Part shown: in pieces, positions 13,463 through 25,715 of the stretch
Layout: the number at the start of each line of letters is the position of its first letter
Position numbering within the stretch: position 1 is the first letter of the stretch
NCBI GenBank assembly: GCA_018873245.2
Contig: JAEMBT020000004.1
Location: 5,690,573 to 5,754,572 of the forward strand
DNA from: Archegozetes longisetosus
Lineage: Eukaryota; Arthropoda; Arachnida; Sarcoptiformes; Trhypochthoniidae
DNA length: 64,000 nucleotides
Reading direction: 5' to 3'
Notes under the pieces: model-generated
Seen by the model: the letters and a program-made list of their open reading frames with translations, nothing else
Databases searched by the model: none
Told to the model about the DNA's origin: nothing
Made by a program: the position numbers and the translations under genes

Positions 13463-13903
13463 CTAAAGAGCGTGTTCTTCGTTCTGTTGTGTTGGACATA
13501 ACGTAATTGTTTGCTCGTCTAGCAAATGATGAGAGGATTTTAAATCATCCTTTGAGTGATAGGACCAGTTGGGCGTTGGAACACTGCATGACATTTGTTG
13601 TTGAAAATTATATTTAGTAGATTGGGGTAACTCTAGGCGTTTGTTTAGTTTATTTGGCTTCTCAATCACCGAACTCTCTTTAGAGCACTTCAATTTTAAA
13701 CTGCAAATCAGTAAAATCTTTCCTATTACTATAATAACGCTTCCACTGATGGTTAAAATAGTTGCCATCAAACGAGTTTTTTCTGCGAAATCAGTCTTTG
13801 AAGTGGAAATAGTTCTCAATACTATTCCGATTGCTATTATAAACAAACCAAAAACAGTTAATCCTATGGCTAAATGACACCAAACTTTTTGAGGTAGACA
13901 CAT
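13463..13903 (-). CDS. Small two-transmembrane protein, unrecognised
   Basis: 146 residues in one exon. A TGA lies two codons upstream of the ATG at 13903, with no acceptor between, so this start is firm. Two hydrophobic segments, about residues 10-30 (LAIGLTVFGLFIIAIGIVL) and 44-68 (LMATILTISGSVIIVIG), are separated by a short polar loop. A polar tail of about 75 residues rich in Ser, Lys and Gln follows. The layout suggests a hairpin membrane protein with both ends on one side. I do not recognise a family. It is convergent with the nephrin-like gene, 538 bp away. Gly and hydrophobic patterning of the helices and normal codon variety argue that it is real. Confidence 0.6.
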   Translation of the reverse strand: MCLPQKVWCHLAIGLTVFGLFIIAIGIVLRTISTSKTDFAEKTRLMATILTISGSVIIVIGKILLICSLKLKCSKESSVIEKPNKLNKRLELPQSTKYNFQQQMSCSVPTPNWSYHSKDDLKSSHHLLDEQTITLCPTQQNEEHAL

Positions 13904-14262
13904 TTTTCAGTAGATAATAAGTTCAATCGAACAATTACTATTTGTGTTGGCAGAACAGTTCATAATAGACTAAATATTCATCTGAATTTATACTGATTTG
14001 ACAAATAATTGAATTGAAGTAAAGGAATTAAAACAAGTGAACGTTAACATCATTCTTAACTTATTGACTTCTTTTGCGTATCTCTGCTTTTAACATGTCC
14101 CTACTTTATTGGTCATAAAACAATCTTAAAGTAAATATTAACAAATATTTGTTCGGTCAATGAAAACCGTTTCGTCGAATCACTAAAAGCTACACTTGAG
14201 ATAACGATTTTCATAACAACAACAAAATTTGATGCAATACAGTTGTGGTCTTTATTTTCAGG

Positions 14263-14392
14263 CAAATGTTGATACTATACTAATTTTTCGTAACTGGTTT
14301 TAGTCATTAGTAGCCAGTTCTGTGTAAAGTGATCATGAAGATAACTTTTAACCAAAACCAGCTACGAAAAGTGATATAATTTAAATGTTTAT
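14263..14392. repeat. Imperfect inverted repeat
   Basis: Arms at about 14263-14303 and 14350-14392 are complementary over roughly 40 bases. The best part is TTTTCGTAACTGGTTTTAG against the complement of ACCAAAACCAGCTACGAAAA. The loop is about 46 bp. It could be an old foldback element; no coding potential. Confidence 0.6.
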
Positions 14393-14803
14393 CTAAAAAT
14401 CAAAGGCCATAACTACATTAAAAGAAGCCAACAGATTTACATTTCGTTCGTAAATTTTATGATGCTTCACTCAATTACTATATCTAATTATGATTCTAAT
14501 TTTTAATTATGTATACAATTCAAATACATAAATAGTTTCCTCAAATATCTTCAGATGAGACCTATTTTTATTTAGACGATTCTATGATCCGAACCAAAAC
14601 CTTTTTATCTTTACAGCTTCTTATCAGAGTTCTTAACATAATCTTCGTAACACAAGTAATACTGTAAATCTAAACTGATTTATAAACTAGATGACTCACT
14701 CGCAAATCTTTCAATTTTGACAATTTTAGAATCGTCAAAATGAAAGATATTATAAAAAAATAGTTTAGAATTGATTATTTTAGGTTGAAACTTTAATCTA
14801 TAC

Positions 14804-14919
14804 CTGAATTGTTTTGAAGTTGCATGAGTAGAGTGCAAGGAACTCATTGTTGACGTTTCAACGATAAAATAGGTGTAGAACAAGATAATGCAAATAACAA
14901 GCCTCAATAATAAAACCAC
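14804..14919 (-). CDS. Possible first coding exon of a secreted protein
   Basis: From an ATG at 14919 the frame gives a signal-peptide-like start (MVLLLRLVICIILFYTYFIV) followed by a short Ser/Thr-rich stretch. A donor-like CAG/GTATAG at 14804 ends it in phase 2 after 38 codons. I could not find a following exon on the minus strand between 13904 and 14800, so this may be chance. The rest of 13904-15074 shows nothing else I can name. Confidence 0.25.
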
Positions 14920-15074
14920 TTATCTTTCATAATGCTCTTACTAAACATCGTTATTTCTATATTACTCATCAGTAAACCTTTGGTATTTCACAATAAAGTT
15001 GATGTAATCAAGTTTTATCATTTTGTTCGGTATTAAGTAGAAATTAGGACATCATCAATTCGATCTATACTACA

Positions 15075-16761
15075 ATGGGAACAATACTGAGTCGATTGAA
15101 TGAGATTCTATTTGGAAAATCTCGAATTGGAATCAATGACCTCAACGACGACGTGCTTCTCATCATATTTTCTTACCTTAATTTGAAAGAACGAATCGTT
15201 GTCTCTGGTGTTAGCATTCGGTGGTCAATTTTGATTTCAAAGCTATTCAGAAGTCAATCATCTCTTGTATTGATGAGACATTCAGACCTTCAATGGAAGT
15301 ACTGCTGTTCTAATCGTAATTTAGATGTAAATAAAACAAATTCAATTGTATCCTTGGCTTCCAATTCAAATAAAAAGTTCGTTATTGAAAAATTGCTCTC
15401 AATGTCTACTAATTTAAAGTCAATCGATTTCGTTGGTCTCTATTTTGAGAAGAATTTGACGCCTTTGAGAATTATAATGAATAGTTGTGACAGCGATTTA
15501 GTACATTGTAATTTTTTCCAAGTTCTTAACGATAGAAATAATCTTCAGGATGTCAGGTAAGAGTTCGGATCTATCGACAATACGAATGATTGCTGAGTCG
15601 TTGAATAAATAGCCATTTGAGTCATGTTACAAATGATCAAAGTGTTTCATAAGTATCAAATAGCTTTGTCATGCGGTCAGGCCAGTGTTACAAATCCTGT
15701 CTTCAATGTTTGTTCAATTAGAGATAATACTTTACAGCACGAGCACCAATATTTTTATTTTTATTTTTTATAAAACTATAAACTTAAATATTTAGTTTGT
15801 TTAACATAAGTTGATTATTTCTAGAATTTCAATAAGCGCTGACGAGATGACACTGTTCGTTACTAAGTATCCGAATATTCGCTATTTTGGAACTGATGGT
15901 TCTTGGTTTCGATTTACTAAGGAATCGCTTACAACGCTCATGATGGGATTTAAGGATTTAGAAGTTTTATCTCTAGCCAAAGGAACAATATGTGACTCTG
16001 AAACAGAAATAACTGGCGATTACTTTTATTATATTAGTAAAAATATTTCTACTTTGAAAGTAACTCAACAAATTCTTGGAACTACTGGATTATTCGTTTT
16101 ATGCCAAAGACTTGAATCAATAGTTGAGTTTAGAGTTGATAGTATTGCCTCATTGACAGATATTAAATTAATTAGTGAACATTTTACAAACTTAAAGTGT
16201 CTTTCGTTTAAATTTTGTATACCGAAAGAAAATCAAACCCAAGCTTTTATCATGCTCTCACATCTGACAAATTTAGAAGAATTGGACATTTCAATCAGCC
16301 AAGAATTCGAACAGAACTCTATTGATTCAGATCTGATCATATTAATGAGTAAATGTCATTTAATAAAGAAATTTAAAATCAAAGGTAGCGTAACTGATGA
16401 TCCAATCAAGATGATTGATATTTGTTGGCCTAAACTTGAAAAGCTTTCTATCATTCCAACACATGATATTAAATTAACCGATGAATCCGTGCCTAAAATC
16501 GCTAAACTTCAAAGCCTGACGCATCTGGATGTCAGAAATTCTAGAATTGGCGACCAACTCGTTCACGTTATTAATTCATGTGAGAACCTTTGCTTTATAA
16601 ATGTTTGCGGTTCTCTTGTCACTGATGTGCTACTTCAAGCTTTTATTAATGTAGCAAAAGCTAACCCTAAATTGGAATATCAAATTAAAAGGGCAAGAAC
16701 TAACATCACTCAAAAATACAACCATCAACTTCAATTTCCAACTAATCTTTTCGTCTATTAA
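15075..16761 (+). CDS. F-box and leucine-rich-repeat protein
   Basis: Two exons, 15075-15556 and 15825-16761, joined in phase 2 across a 268-bp intron, give 472 residues. The N terminus has an F-box (about residues 19-58: INDLNDDVLLIIFSYLNLKE, with a Trp-containing end, RWSILISKLF). The remainder is a leucine-rich solenoid (for example LTHLDVRNSRIGDQL and LEELDISIS). By analogy it would be a substrate receptor of an SCF (Skp1-Cullin1-F-box) ubiquitin ligase: the F-box binds Skp1 and the LRRs bind the substrate. The substrate cannot be inferred. AATAAA at 17024 probably ends the transcript. It converges on the SDR gene, with 358 bp between stop codons. LRR F-box proteins are often multigene families, so no ortholog is named. 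Confidence 0.8.
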
Positions 16762-17023
16762 CTCCTCTTTTGATTCCCTTTAGTCTACGTCCTAAACATT
16801 CTCAAATTACAGCCTACTTTGAGATAATTCGACAGATGATGACAAGATATGACAAGATTAACAACTCATTGGCAAAACACTCGCAAAGTTATTATCGATT
16901 TTGTTTATCGAAATTGCATTTTAAGAAAAAATGTTATGTTAATATAAAGACAGCTTTTCAGGCAAAACCTTTCAACTGAAAACTTGAACACTTTTATTTA
17001 TTTCCTCAATTTTTATTCATACA

Positions 17024-17029
17024 AATAAA
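17024..17029 (+). terminator. Poly(A) signal AATAAA of the F-box gene
   Basis: AATAAA 263 bp after the F-box stop. Only about 30 bp before it, TTTATT (AATAAA on the minus strand, near 16993) could end the convergent SDR transcript, so the two 3' ends probably overlap. Confidence 0.5.
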
Positions 17030-17119
17030 GTTTTTCAATAGAATTCTAGTTTTCAAAACTTAAAAATTATTTAATTATCTTAGTGTTGATTTCTCTCGAC
17101 TCTAATTTATGGAAATTAA

Positions 17120-18915
17120 TTATTTTTTCTCAAGATAGTCATGAATAAACCAATAAATTGTGTCGAATATCTGAGAAGGAAGAATATATTCTATCGCAAA
17201 TATAGCAAATTTGTTGGCAAAGCCTCCGGGTCTGTAACTTATTTCTGGATAATTATTTCTGATGGCTTCAATCATACTATCGACCACTTCTTTTGGGTCT
17301 CTTTCTACAATTTTCGACCGAAAAGCTACTCGTTTTATACTTTCATAAGATTGTTGACCATATATTTCTTTGATATAAGACGGTGTTTCCGACCACTCTT
17401 TGTCCAAAGTTTTATTAATGTTTTCTTCAGCAGCGATTGGCGTTTTATATAATTCAGGCTCAATAGTGGATACTTTAACTCCCCATCGATGCATTTCACG
17501 TCTTAATGCATCAGAGAATGAGACGACTGCGTATTTACTCATACAGTAAGCTGTGAGTCCAGTTATTGTGACTCTGCCTAAAATACTAGCCACGTTCACA
17601 ATTCTTCCTTGAGATTTTCGAATAAGAGGTACAAAAGTTCGAGTCACTCGAACCACACCAAAAGTATTCACTTCTAATATGTTTTTATATGAATCCATTG
17701 AACCCCATTCTATCAGTCCACAAGTCATTATTCCTGCATTATTGACGAGTGCCCACAATTCTTCCCCAGTTTTCTCTAGTTCATCATTGATCTGACTGTA
17801 TGTTTGCAATACTTCATCGTCATTCGTAACATCCATTCTAAAGATTTTGATTTTATTTGGAAAAATTGCATCTTTCAATAGTTGCTGTGAATCAGAACTA
17901 TCAGGATTTAAACATGTGGCAAAAACATTAAAACCATATTTATTAAGTTCTAGTGCCAAACTATGACCGAAGCCAGTATCACAGCCTAAGAAATTAAATT
18001 TTTCATTATCAATAAGGATAGAAGTCATAAATTCATAATATAAACCTATTAGTTGAGTAGTTCAGTAAAATGTGACAGAAATGAATATTGAGCTTTGATA
18101 ACATTGAGTCTTAAACTTAGTTTGGCTCTAAATGATTCCCTAAATAGAAATTCTGTTGCAATCATTGTAAGATCATTGAGGCTTTTACTGAAAAGAGATC
18201 AATTAGTCTCTCTAGGTTTAGCGAGAATGCCCTAAAGCCTGCTATAAGTTATGAGCTGACTTATGTTCACAGATGGGTTTGATAGTAGATTCACCTTTTG
18301 ACCAAAGAGATAACTTTAACTGTTTCTATATTGCATCTCATACAGTCCTCATTGGCTTTTTATTAAATTAGAGTCTTCAGCTCACAAATAGATAAATGAC
18401 ATACTTTCAAATTATTTTCTGAATTAATGATCACTAATAAAAAAACTTATTTAGCCTTTTAGCTTAATGGATTATAAGATGGTCGCTATTCAATTATTTA
18501 CAGCTTGGGCTGTTATGCATCATACGTACCATTACAGTGAAACCTGTCTAACTTTCACATGTAATTAAGTGGTTTTTAAAACTCATAACAATTGAGCAAT
18601 GGATTTTAGGGGTTTTATATTGTTGCTTAAAAATAACTTAAGTGTAAGTGACAGTCAGACAGATTTGGCTGTATTAATTCAATAAGTATTACCTGTTATC
18701 AAGACTGCTTTGCCCATTGAGCTGATATAACTATTAATAAATTTTCGTCGAATAAATTTAGTCAAATACCAACAACTCATAGCAACTACTATAAGAGTAC
18801 CGCAAGTTTTCACAAGAGTATTCATACAACATATAGTACTTGATATTAAGGTTAAAATAGAAAAGACTATCATGTATTGAATTCCAAACCAATCCATATT
18901 TTTAGATTTATCCAA
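17120..18915 (-). CDS. Short-chain dehydrogenase/reductase, BDH1/RDH (SDR9C)-like
   Basis: Two exons on the minus strand, 18915-18693 and 17985-17120, joined in phase 1, give 362 residues. The intron of 707 bp splits the cofactor motif between ITG and CDTGFG. An N-terminal hydrophobic region (about residues 11-50) should anchor the enzyme in a membrane. The classical SDR motifs are intact: TGCDTGFG (74-81) for NAD(P) binding, NNAG (156-159), catalytic Ser208, Tyr221 and Lys225 (YCMSK). The motif VLITGCDTGFG and the run VNTFGVVRVTRTFVPLIR resemble 3-hydroxybutyrate dehydrogenase 1, retinol dehydrogenases and 17-beta-hydroxysteroid dehydrogenases. It probably oxidises or reduces a hydroxyl on a lipid, retinoid or steroid-like substrate. 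Exact substrate unknown. The intron hosts a MITE copy. Confidence 0.85.
18535..18671. mobile_element. Short palindromic MITE-like element, copy 3
   Basis: 137 bp starting CAGTGAAACCTGTCTAACTT; the opposite end read on the minus strand starts CAGCCAAATCTGTCTGACTG. Direct TA flanks at 18533-18534 and 18672-18673. It lies in the SDR intron, 21 bp from the splice donor. Best-preserved of the three copies; no ORF. Confidence 0.8.
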
Positions 18916-20138
18916 TTCTTATGTTCTATTGAAATTACAGTGTTTGTAACTTGAATTTTATGCACAATTGTAAAAATCAAACCAAATTAGACTATGCCAA
19001 ATTTGCTCTGACTCATTAGATTTTCATATTCTTGAAGAATAACGACCAATACTGTGCATATCGACTACTTAACATTTTTATCTTTTTTCTATATTATACA
19101 GAGATATATATGAAATAGTTATTTGTTCGCCAACTTTGATACTAGTATTAAAGTGTTTTGCAAGACAAGACTTCGAGTTTCTGGAGACCATCTATACTGA
19201 ACTACACTAATGTAGATATCTGTAGTTCAAGGCTCTAGTTTCGCCGTACACTAGAATATTTTGTAGTATTGTATTTGCAAATATACAATAACTCACTGAT
19301 AAAACTTTAACCCCAGGGTAAAAAAGTTCAGAAGTAAGTCAAAGTTTGAATAAAAAAGAAACTGCACAAAAAGTCGAGATTAAATGATTAAATGTTGTTC
19401 AGAGTAAAAAATTTTATTTTGATTATAATTTATCGCTGCTATTATTGAACTGTTTTTTGAGTATCTGAGATAAAAGTATAACTAACTTTTGATAGACTTA
19501 TTTTGGTTACTTAACTTCTAGGGTCTATAGATTATAGCTTCTTAACTTTTAATCATCTTATGTTAAATGTCTTAACGTTCAATCTTATATCAAGTGTCTG
19601 ACTATCTCATAAAAGTCACAAACAGTCTAAAAACAAACCTAACATTATCCTCAGGATATTAACTCATTATAATTATTTAATAAAGCTATTTTAGGTATGG
19701 ATCAATAACCTGGGTGAATGATTTATAGAACAAGTCAAAGGGGACTGAATTGAAAATCTGATATACTACACGTATTCTATATTATACCATTTGAAGATCA
19801 TATGAGTGTTATTTTAAGTGATCTATGCCTTTTAAAATTGAAGCTATACTTCTCGTAAGCCTCGTCGCATAGCATCAAATAGGACTTATCTTGAGAAATC
19901 AGATAGACCTGTCTAGCAGAAAATATAAAGAACGAATCGCGTGTTCAATAACGGATTGTTTAGTTTTGATAGTAAAATAACTTTTAAATTATTCATAATC
20001 AATACGTAATTAGTATCTCGATTTCTGCTAACGGAACAAGTAGTAAATCGTAGCAAATCAACTCGTTTACCTCCTTATCATTTAATCATTTTCTTCTTCA
20101 ATTTGTCCCTTTGTTCTGAAGCTCTGTTTGAACCCAAA
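18916..20138. other. Intergenic region between divergent SDR and AMP deaminase genes
   Basis: 1.2 kb of AT-rich sequence with no gene seen. It must contain the promoters of both flanking genes, but no core element stands out. Confidence 0.5.
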
Positions 20139-23100
20139 ATGGAATCATTCGATGACGAAAACTATGAAAATGAGAATATGGATAAAAACAATAACGACGA
20201 GGAAGAGGAAGAGGAAGAAGAGGAAGAAGACCTTGATGTAGACACTAATCCAGTTTTGGCCAAAGAGATATCAGCGCCCTATTCGATACCACACTATCCA
20301 ATCGAAGTGGAGGAGCAGCGAAAAATAGTGGAAAAACAAATTGTTCTCAAAGAATTGGAGGAAAGAGCTTCACATCTGGGAGAAGAATTATGTATGTCTA
20401 CTCTTTCTTGTTATCTTATCTCTTATTTTATCTATTTTTTTCTAAAATATTTTTAGATTTGGTTTACTTCTGGTTCTATTTTTATTTAAACTCTTAATAT
20501 TTTTTGCATTTCCTTATAATTAGTTTAGTTAATGGATTATTTAAATGTTTTTATTTGTCTTCAAGCGAGCGCTCTCTCCGATGTAATGTCACCTAATGAA
20601 GAAGCGAATATTTACGAATATGAATCCGAATTTCAAAGAGTTTATATTTCTGGTTCAGAATCGGCTTCGGTATGTCGTATTATTTGCATTTAATTCAGAT
20701 CTTATTTAGAATTTAGGTCAATGTCAAAATCAGATGATTGTTGTGTTGAATGCCAAACAGTCCTCTAAATCACAAACCACCCAATAAATCCTTGAGTTTT
20801 TTCAACTCGTGAGTACAGAAGCTCTGTTTGAGTCACCCTTTGTTCCTGTTTTGCAAATCGCATGCAATGCACTTGAACTTGAGTTTGATATGAATGAATA
20901 GAATAAAGAATGGATTAGTTTTAACTGAAGCTAACTATAAACAGATACTGGAAGAGGAGAGGCATATTGGAAAGTATATAAGAAGAGCGCTCCGTACACG
21001 TGACCGATATATGCGTGAAGCTCACCAGACATTTCCTGAAACCACTCACCGATTCGTAAATTTTTTCAGGACACCACAACCCACAGAATCAGAAACGGGT
21101 GAGTCTACTAATTGTCGTTGTTTTCAGTTTATTCCAAAGGTTCGCATGTGTTCGAGCCCTCAAAGAAGACCATTTCTTTTGGCATTGAGCCCAATGTGCT
21201 CTCCCTCTAATAGTAAAGGTATTGAAAGGTTTGCTGTGGACACAAAGTGATAGATCGAATAGTAGCATTAGAGACCTTAGAGAAAGAACCCGATCCCAGG
21301 CTATGTCCCGGACATTGTAATCCAAATTATTAAATTTTCAGTTGACTACGACGACGAACCGCCTACTATTGAGGATCCATGGAATGCTTCGTTTCCTAAA
21401 GATTTGGATTATTTGCTGAAGATTAAAGACGGAGTAATTCATGTCTTTAAAACCACAGATGACTTAGAAGATGGCAGACGTAAGGCCTGTTTTTTAGTTG
21501 ATCTTCTTACAGTTTTTCAAGTTGTAATTTAATTTTATTTAATTGAATGAAAAGGTGCCCCATATTCGTATCCATCTTTTACTCATTTTGTTGAAGATAT
21601 GAAGTTCATGTGTAAAGTTATCACTGATGGACCTCTCAAGACGTTCTGCTTTAAGAGATTAGCCTATTTGTCGCATAAATTCCAAATACACGTTCTACTA
21701 AATGAGAGAAAAGAGTCGAGAGCCCAGAAACAAGTGCCTCATAGAGACTTCTATAACATCCGCAAAGTAGACACTCACGTTCACGCGGCCTCGTGCATGA
21801 ATCAAAAGCATTTGTTGAGATTTATTAAAAAAACGATCAAAACACGCAAAGACGATTTGGTTTGCGTGGAAAACGGAAAACCCATGACTTTGGAGCAAGT
21901 GTTTGACACTCTCAATTTGACTTCTTATGACTTGAGCGTTGATATGCTTGACGTTCACGCTGATAGAAACACATTTCACAGATTTGATAAATTCAATGCT
22001 AAGTACAATCCTATTGGAGAAAGTCGTTTGAGAGAGATATTCCTTAAAACAGACAATTATATTGATGGGGAATATTTCGCAGAAATATTGAAGGTTTGCT
22101 TTTGAACTTTAATTTACGGTTTGATTTCATGTTCATGTAATTGTTATGAAATAGGAAGTGATGACTGATTTAGAAGAATCGAAGTATCAACAGGCAGAGT
22201 TGAGGTCAGTTCAATATTAATTCGGTTTATTCTATTCAGCGTTTGAATATACGATTTGAATTATTTATAAATTTTTTACTAGTCAGCTAATTTTTATAAA
22301 TAATGGACTGAATCGAAGATAAACAATGAAATTTTGATTTTTTATGCTCAGGTACTTACCATTTTGCTTTTCGACCACCGATTGAATAAAGAATAGATAA
22401 ATTTTACTTCTGATTGATATGTTTTTGAATGCATTGTTGCTTGTACTTTCCTTTTGACTTGATCAACTTAAAACTTGTGTTTTATGTTCAAAATTTACGG
22501 AAACCATCGGGGAAAGAGAAAGATAAAGAAAGCTCGAGGCAACAATTTATTCAAAGTCAAGCCAATCAAAAGTAAAATTTATCTATTCTTCATGGCATTG
22601 ATGGTCGAAAAGCAAACTGGTAAGAATTTGAGTATAAAAATCAAATTTTGATTATTTTCGATTCGGTCCATTATTTGTGAAAACTGGTTGACTAATAAGA
22701 AGTTTATAAGCAGTTCAAACCCTCTTTTATGCTTAAGCACCATATTTTACTGTTTCTTTTTGTCGTCAATCCGAAAGACTTTCTATTTATGGTCGTAAGC
22801 GAGATGAATGGGATATGTTGGCCAAATGGGCCCTTCAGCACAATGTTTATTCCGATACAATTCGATGGGTTATTCAAATTCCTCGGCTTTAGTAAATAAT
22901 TATTTTATAAATTTTATAATCCAAAATTGTGAGTTGAATTTTTCACAACCATTTTTTCATTTCTTGTTTAGTGACGTCTATCGCGCCAACCAGATGGTTG
23001 AAAATTTTGAGCAAATGTTGGAAAATCTATTTTTGCCTCTTTTTGAGGCCACTAACAATCCTAATTCTCATCCAGAACTTCATGTTTTCTTGCAATATGT

Positions 23101-24024
23101 GATTGGATTTGATTCAGTTGATGATGAATCGAAACACGAAAATCCACTTTTTGATCAAGAAATACCTCTGCCACCTCAATGGGCTGATGGCGAGAATCCT
23201 CCATAGTATGAATTCTAATCAATGGTTTTCTTTTATCCTATTTTAACTTTTTTTCTCTTCTTAGCAACTACTATCTGTTTTACATGTACGCAAACATGTG
23301 TGTTCTCAACGACTTCAGAAAGTGAGTACAACTTTTGGATTTCACTCGTTTTTTCACTGCCTTAATAAATTAAATGTCTAACTATTATAGAGAGCGTGGT
23401 TTTAATACATTTGTTTTGCGTCCTCATTGTGGTGAAGCTGGAAATATTCAGCATTTGATCGGAGGGTTCTTATTGAGTGAAAACATATCGCACGGATTGT
23501 TATTGAGAAAAGTTCCTGTTCTTCAATATTTATACTATTTGGCACAAATCGGAATCGCAATGTCTCCGCTCTCTAACAATTCGCTATTTCTTAACTATCA
23601 TCGGAATCCTTTGCCTGAATTCTTGTATCGCGGACTTTGTGTCTCGCTGTCAACTGATGATCCCTTACAGTTTCATTTCACTAAAGTTTGTATATTCTGT
23701 TGATTCATTACTTTAAAATTCAATCGATTATTATTCCTTTAGGAACCCTTAATGGAAGAATATTCAATCGCTGCACAAGTTTGGAAATTAAGCAGTTGTG
23801 ATATGAGTGAATTGGCACGAAACAGTGTTTTGATGTCTGGTTTTCCGCATGAATTCAAGCAGCACTGGATTGGACCCAATTATTTACGAGAAGGAATTGA
23901 TGGTAATGATATACAACGCACTAATTTGCCTGGAATTCGTGTATTGTTTCGTCACGAGACCCTAGTCTCTGAGTTGGCCACTGTTTTTAGATCCTATGCC
24001 GAGAAAAACATTGAAAAAAACTGA
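20139..24024 (+). CDS. AMPD: AMP deaminase
   Basis: Catalyses AMP + H2O to IMP + NH3 in the purine nucleotide cycle; a cytosolic zinc enzyme, usually a tetramer. Eleven exons close in frame to 751 residues: 20139-20391, 20566-20669, 20909-21098, 21342-21479, 21555-22093, 22155-22204, 22778-22891, 22972-23205, 23265-23321, 23391-23685, 23743-24024. The variable N terminus carries an acidic run of ten Glu. The family signatures are present: PHRDFYN and VDTHVHAA (zinc ligands His303 and His305), [59 protein letters not shown] and [15 protein letters not shown] (647 onward). The length matches vertebrate AMPD (about 750-880). The start was chosen as the first ATG in the open frame; the acceptor at 20908 is weak, so exon 3's edge is the least certain. 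The sixth intron holds a large foldback. Confidence 0.95.
22252..22722. repeat. Foldback of about 470 bp in AMP deaminase intron 6
   Basis: The left arm (about 22252-22457) and right arm (about 22514-22722) are inverted copies with scattered mismatches. Examples are TTTGCTTTTCGACCA on the left against TGGTCGAAAAGCAAA on the right, and AATAGATAAATTTTAC against GTAAAATTTATCTATT. The loop is about 56 bp. It occupies most of the 573-bp intron 22205-22777. No ORF and no clear target-site duplication were seen. Confidence 0.85.
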
Positions 24025-24934
24025 AAAATGTACAAATGAAAAGATGACACAATTGAAAATTTTCGAATCAGATTATGATTTTACCTGACAGTAACCGATG
24101 ACATTTTTACTCTTTATTTTGCAAACTCTAATTTATAATTTGCTACTTGGGAATATATAGTGCATTATATTTATTTCTTTTTTAGTTCGCTTTTTCTCAT
24201 TGGTTTATTATGACTATGAATAACTCTAATACTCCAGATCTTAAGTCTAATTCTTCTAGTAAAACATGTAGGCATATATTGAAGCCAAACTTTTAATTAT
24301 TGTAGTTTTGTAAAGCTTTAAATTTCAACTAATACATATTGTTATATCGCATAATTATTTTATAAAGTGTTTCAAATTAGTTTTAGCTCCAAATCTAATT
24401 AGAGTGAATTTTTTTAAATAGATTTTCGACTCTTTAGATTTCAAATTTGACAAATGGTAGTAAATCAGAGATAATACTAGAAAAATAGTGAATATTTATT
24501 ACGTAATTATTTTGATATAATAGACATATGAAAACATTAATATATTCGATTAAAGTTATTTAGAATATGATACTTTTTAATATAAGAATATTGTTCTTAA
24601 TATATAATTTAATGACGCTAACCTTTAAAACCAGTGTTATAGTAACGAAAATATGTTATAAACGGTTAAGAATCGACTCATTTCGAGATTAAATTGTTTA
24701 ATTATAAAATCTTTATGTGATGCTTAGAGTAGAAATTTGTCACTAAATTAATTGTTCGTTTATTGTTCAAATTTATGTTTAAGATGTGATAATAAAAATC
24801 GTTATGATATTGAATGAGATGACATCAACATTTCGATATTTTTTAATACTTTAAATTAACTAATATTTTCATAGCTTTAATTATTACTACATTAATTTTC
24901 ATTACTTCTATCGAATAATTGGTACTAATTTCTA
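24025..24934. other. Convergent 3' intergenic region, AMPD/survivin
   Basis: 910 bp, very AT-rich, between two convergent genes. A short open stretch after an ATG near 24210 is too small to support. No gene seen; it should hold both 3' untranslated regions. Confidence 0.45.
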
Positions 24935-25715
24935 TTAAGTTTCTCTTTTTAGACCCAAAGCTCGAAGTTCTTCGATTTCATTTTCTTGCTTTGCTTCCAT
25001 TCGTTTGTTCTAAATTAGAAAATTCTATATAAGAATTGATTTTTCTCACTTCCTATCCATTGAATAATTGATTACAATTTAATATTTAGTCTCAAAACAC
25101 GATTAGTAAAGTTAATCAAACTTTTTCAATCACTTAACGAATGATATTAAGTAAATGGTAGTCATCAACTCAATTCAATAAACTCTCAAATCTAATCCAA
25201 TTCAATTAAGTTAATGCTTAATAAGTGGATCAAAACTGAATAACTATCGATAATTTGTTTGTTTGACTAATCAAATGAATTATAAAAATGGTATACCAAA
25301 AGATTGCATTCTCTCTCTTCAATAACTTTAATAAATTCTGCGACAGTCAGCTGTGACTGAGGTTTGCCTAAAGTAGCAAAATAGCAGTTGTTTTGATGTC
25401 TCTTATGTTCAATCCACGGGTCGTCCGAATAGTCCCACCCGTCCAACTCTTTGAAGCAACAGAAACACCTGACACCATCCACTTCTCCTTCAACATTGCA
25501 GTGATAGAAACCAGCACAAGACATCTACAGAAGACATTCAACATTATTATGGCATTTAAGTAAGACAGTTATACGAATCGATGACTTACTGCTTGTTTAG
25601 TACAAACGCCTTCGTTGAATGGCCAATGAACAAATGATTTGAACCTGTTTTGCTCTAATATCATACATTTGTCTTTTCCATTCAAGACGTCGTTTCCTGT
25701 TATTTCAATTGACAT
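24935..25715 (-). CDS. BIRC5: Survivin (BIRC5/deterin), BIR-domain protein
   Basis: Chromosomal passenger complex subunit that, with Aurora B, INCENP and Borealin, guides chromosome segregation and cytokinesis. Three minus-strand exons, 25715-25590, 25524-25297 and 25009-24935, all phase 0, give 142 residues, the same length as human survivin. The single BIR domain has zinc ligands Cys62, Cys65, His82 and Cys89 at canonical spacing, within CFCCFKELDGW and DDPWIEHKRHQNNC; the WPF of the BIR start is in exon 1 (VHWPFNEGVC). The short last exon encodes a Glu/Lys-rich coiled coil (MEAKQENEIEELRAL), as in the dimer/INCENP-binding helix. Without the splice at 25297 the frame would end in a hydrophobic run, so the three-exon model is preferred. 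It diverges from aprataxin across 575 bp. Confidence 0.92.

Noticed and set aside
16770..16979. 69-residue ORF after the F-box gene
   Set aside because: Lies in the 3' untranslated region between convergent genes; no ATG-led conserved motif.
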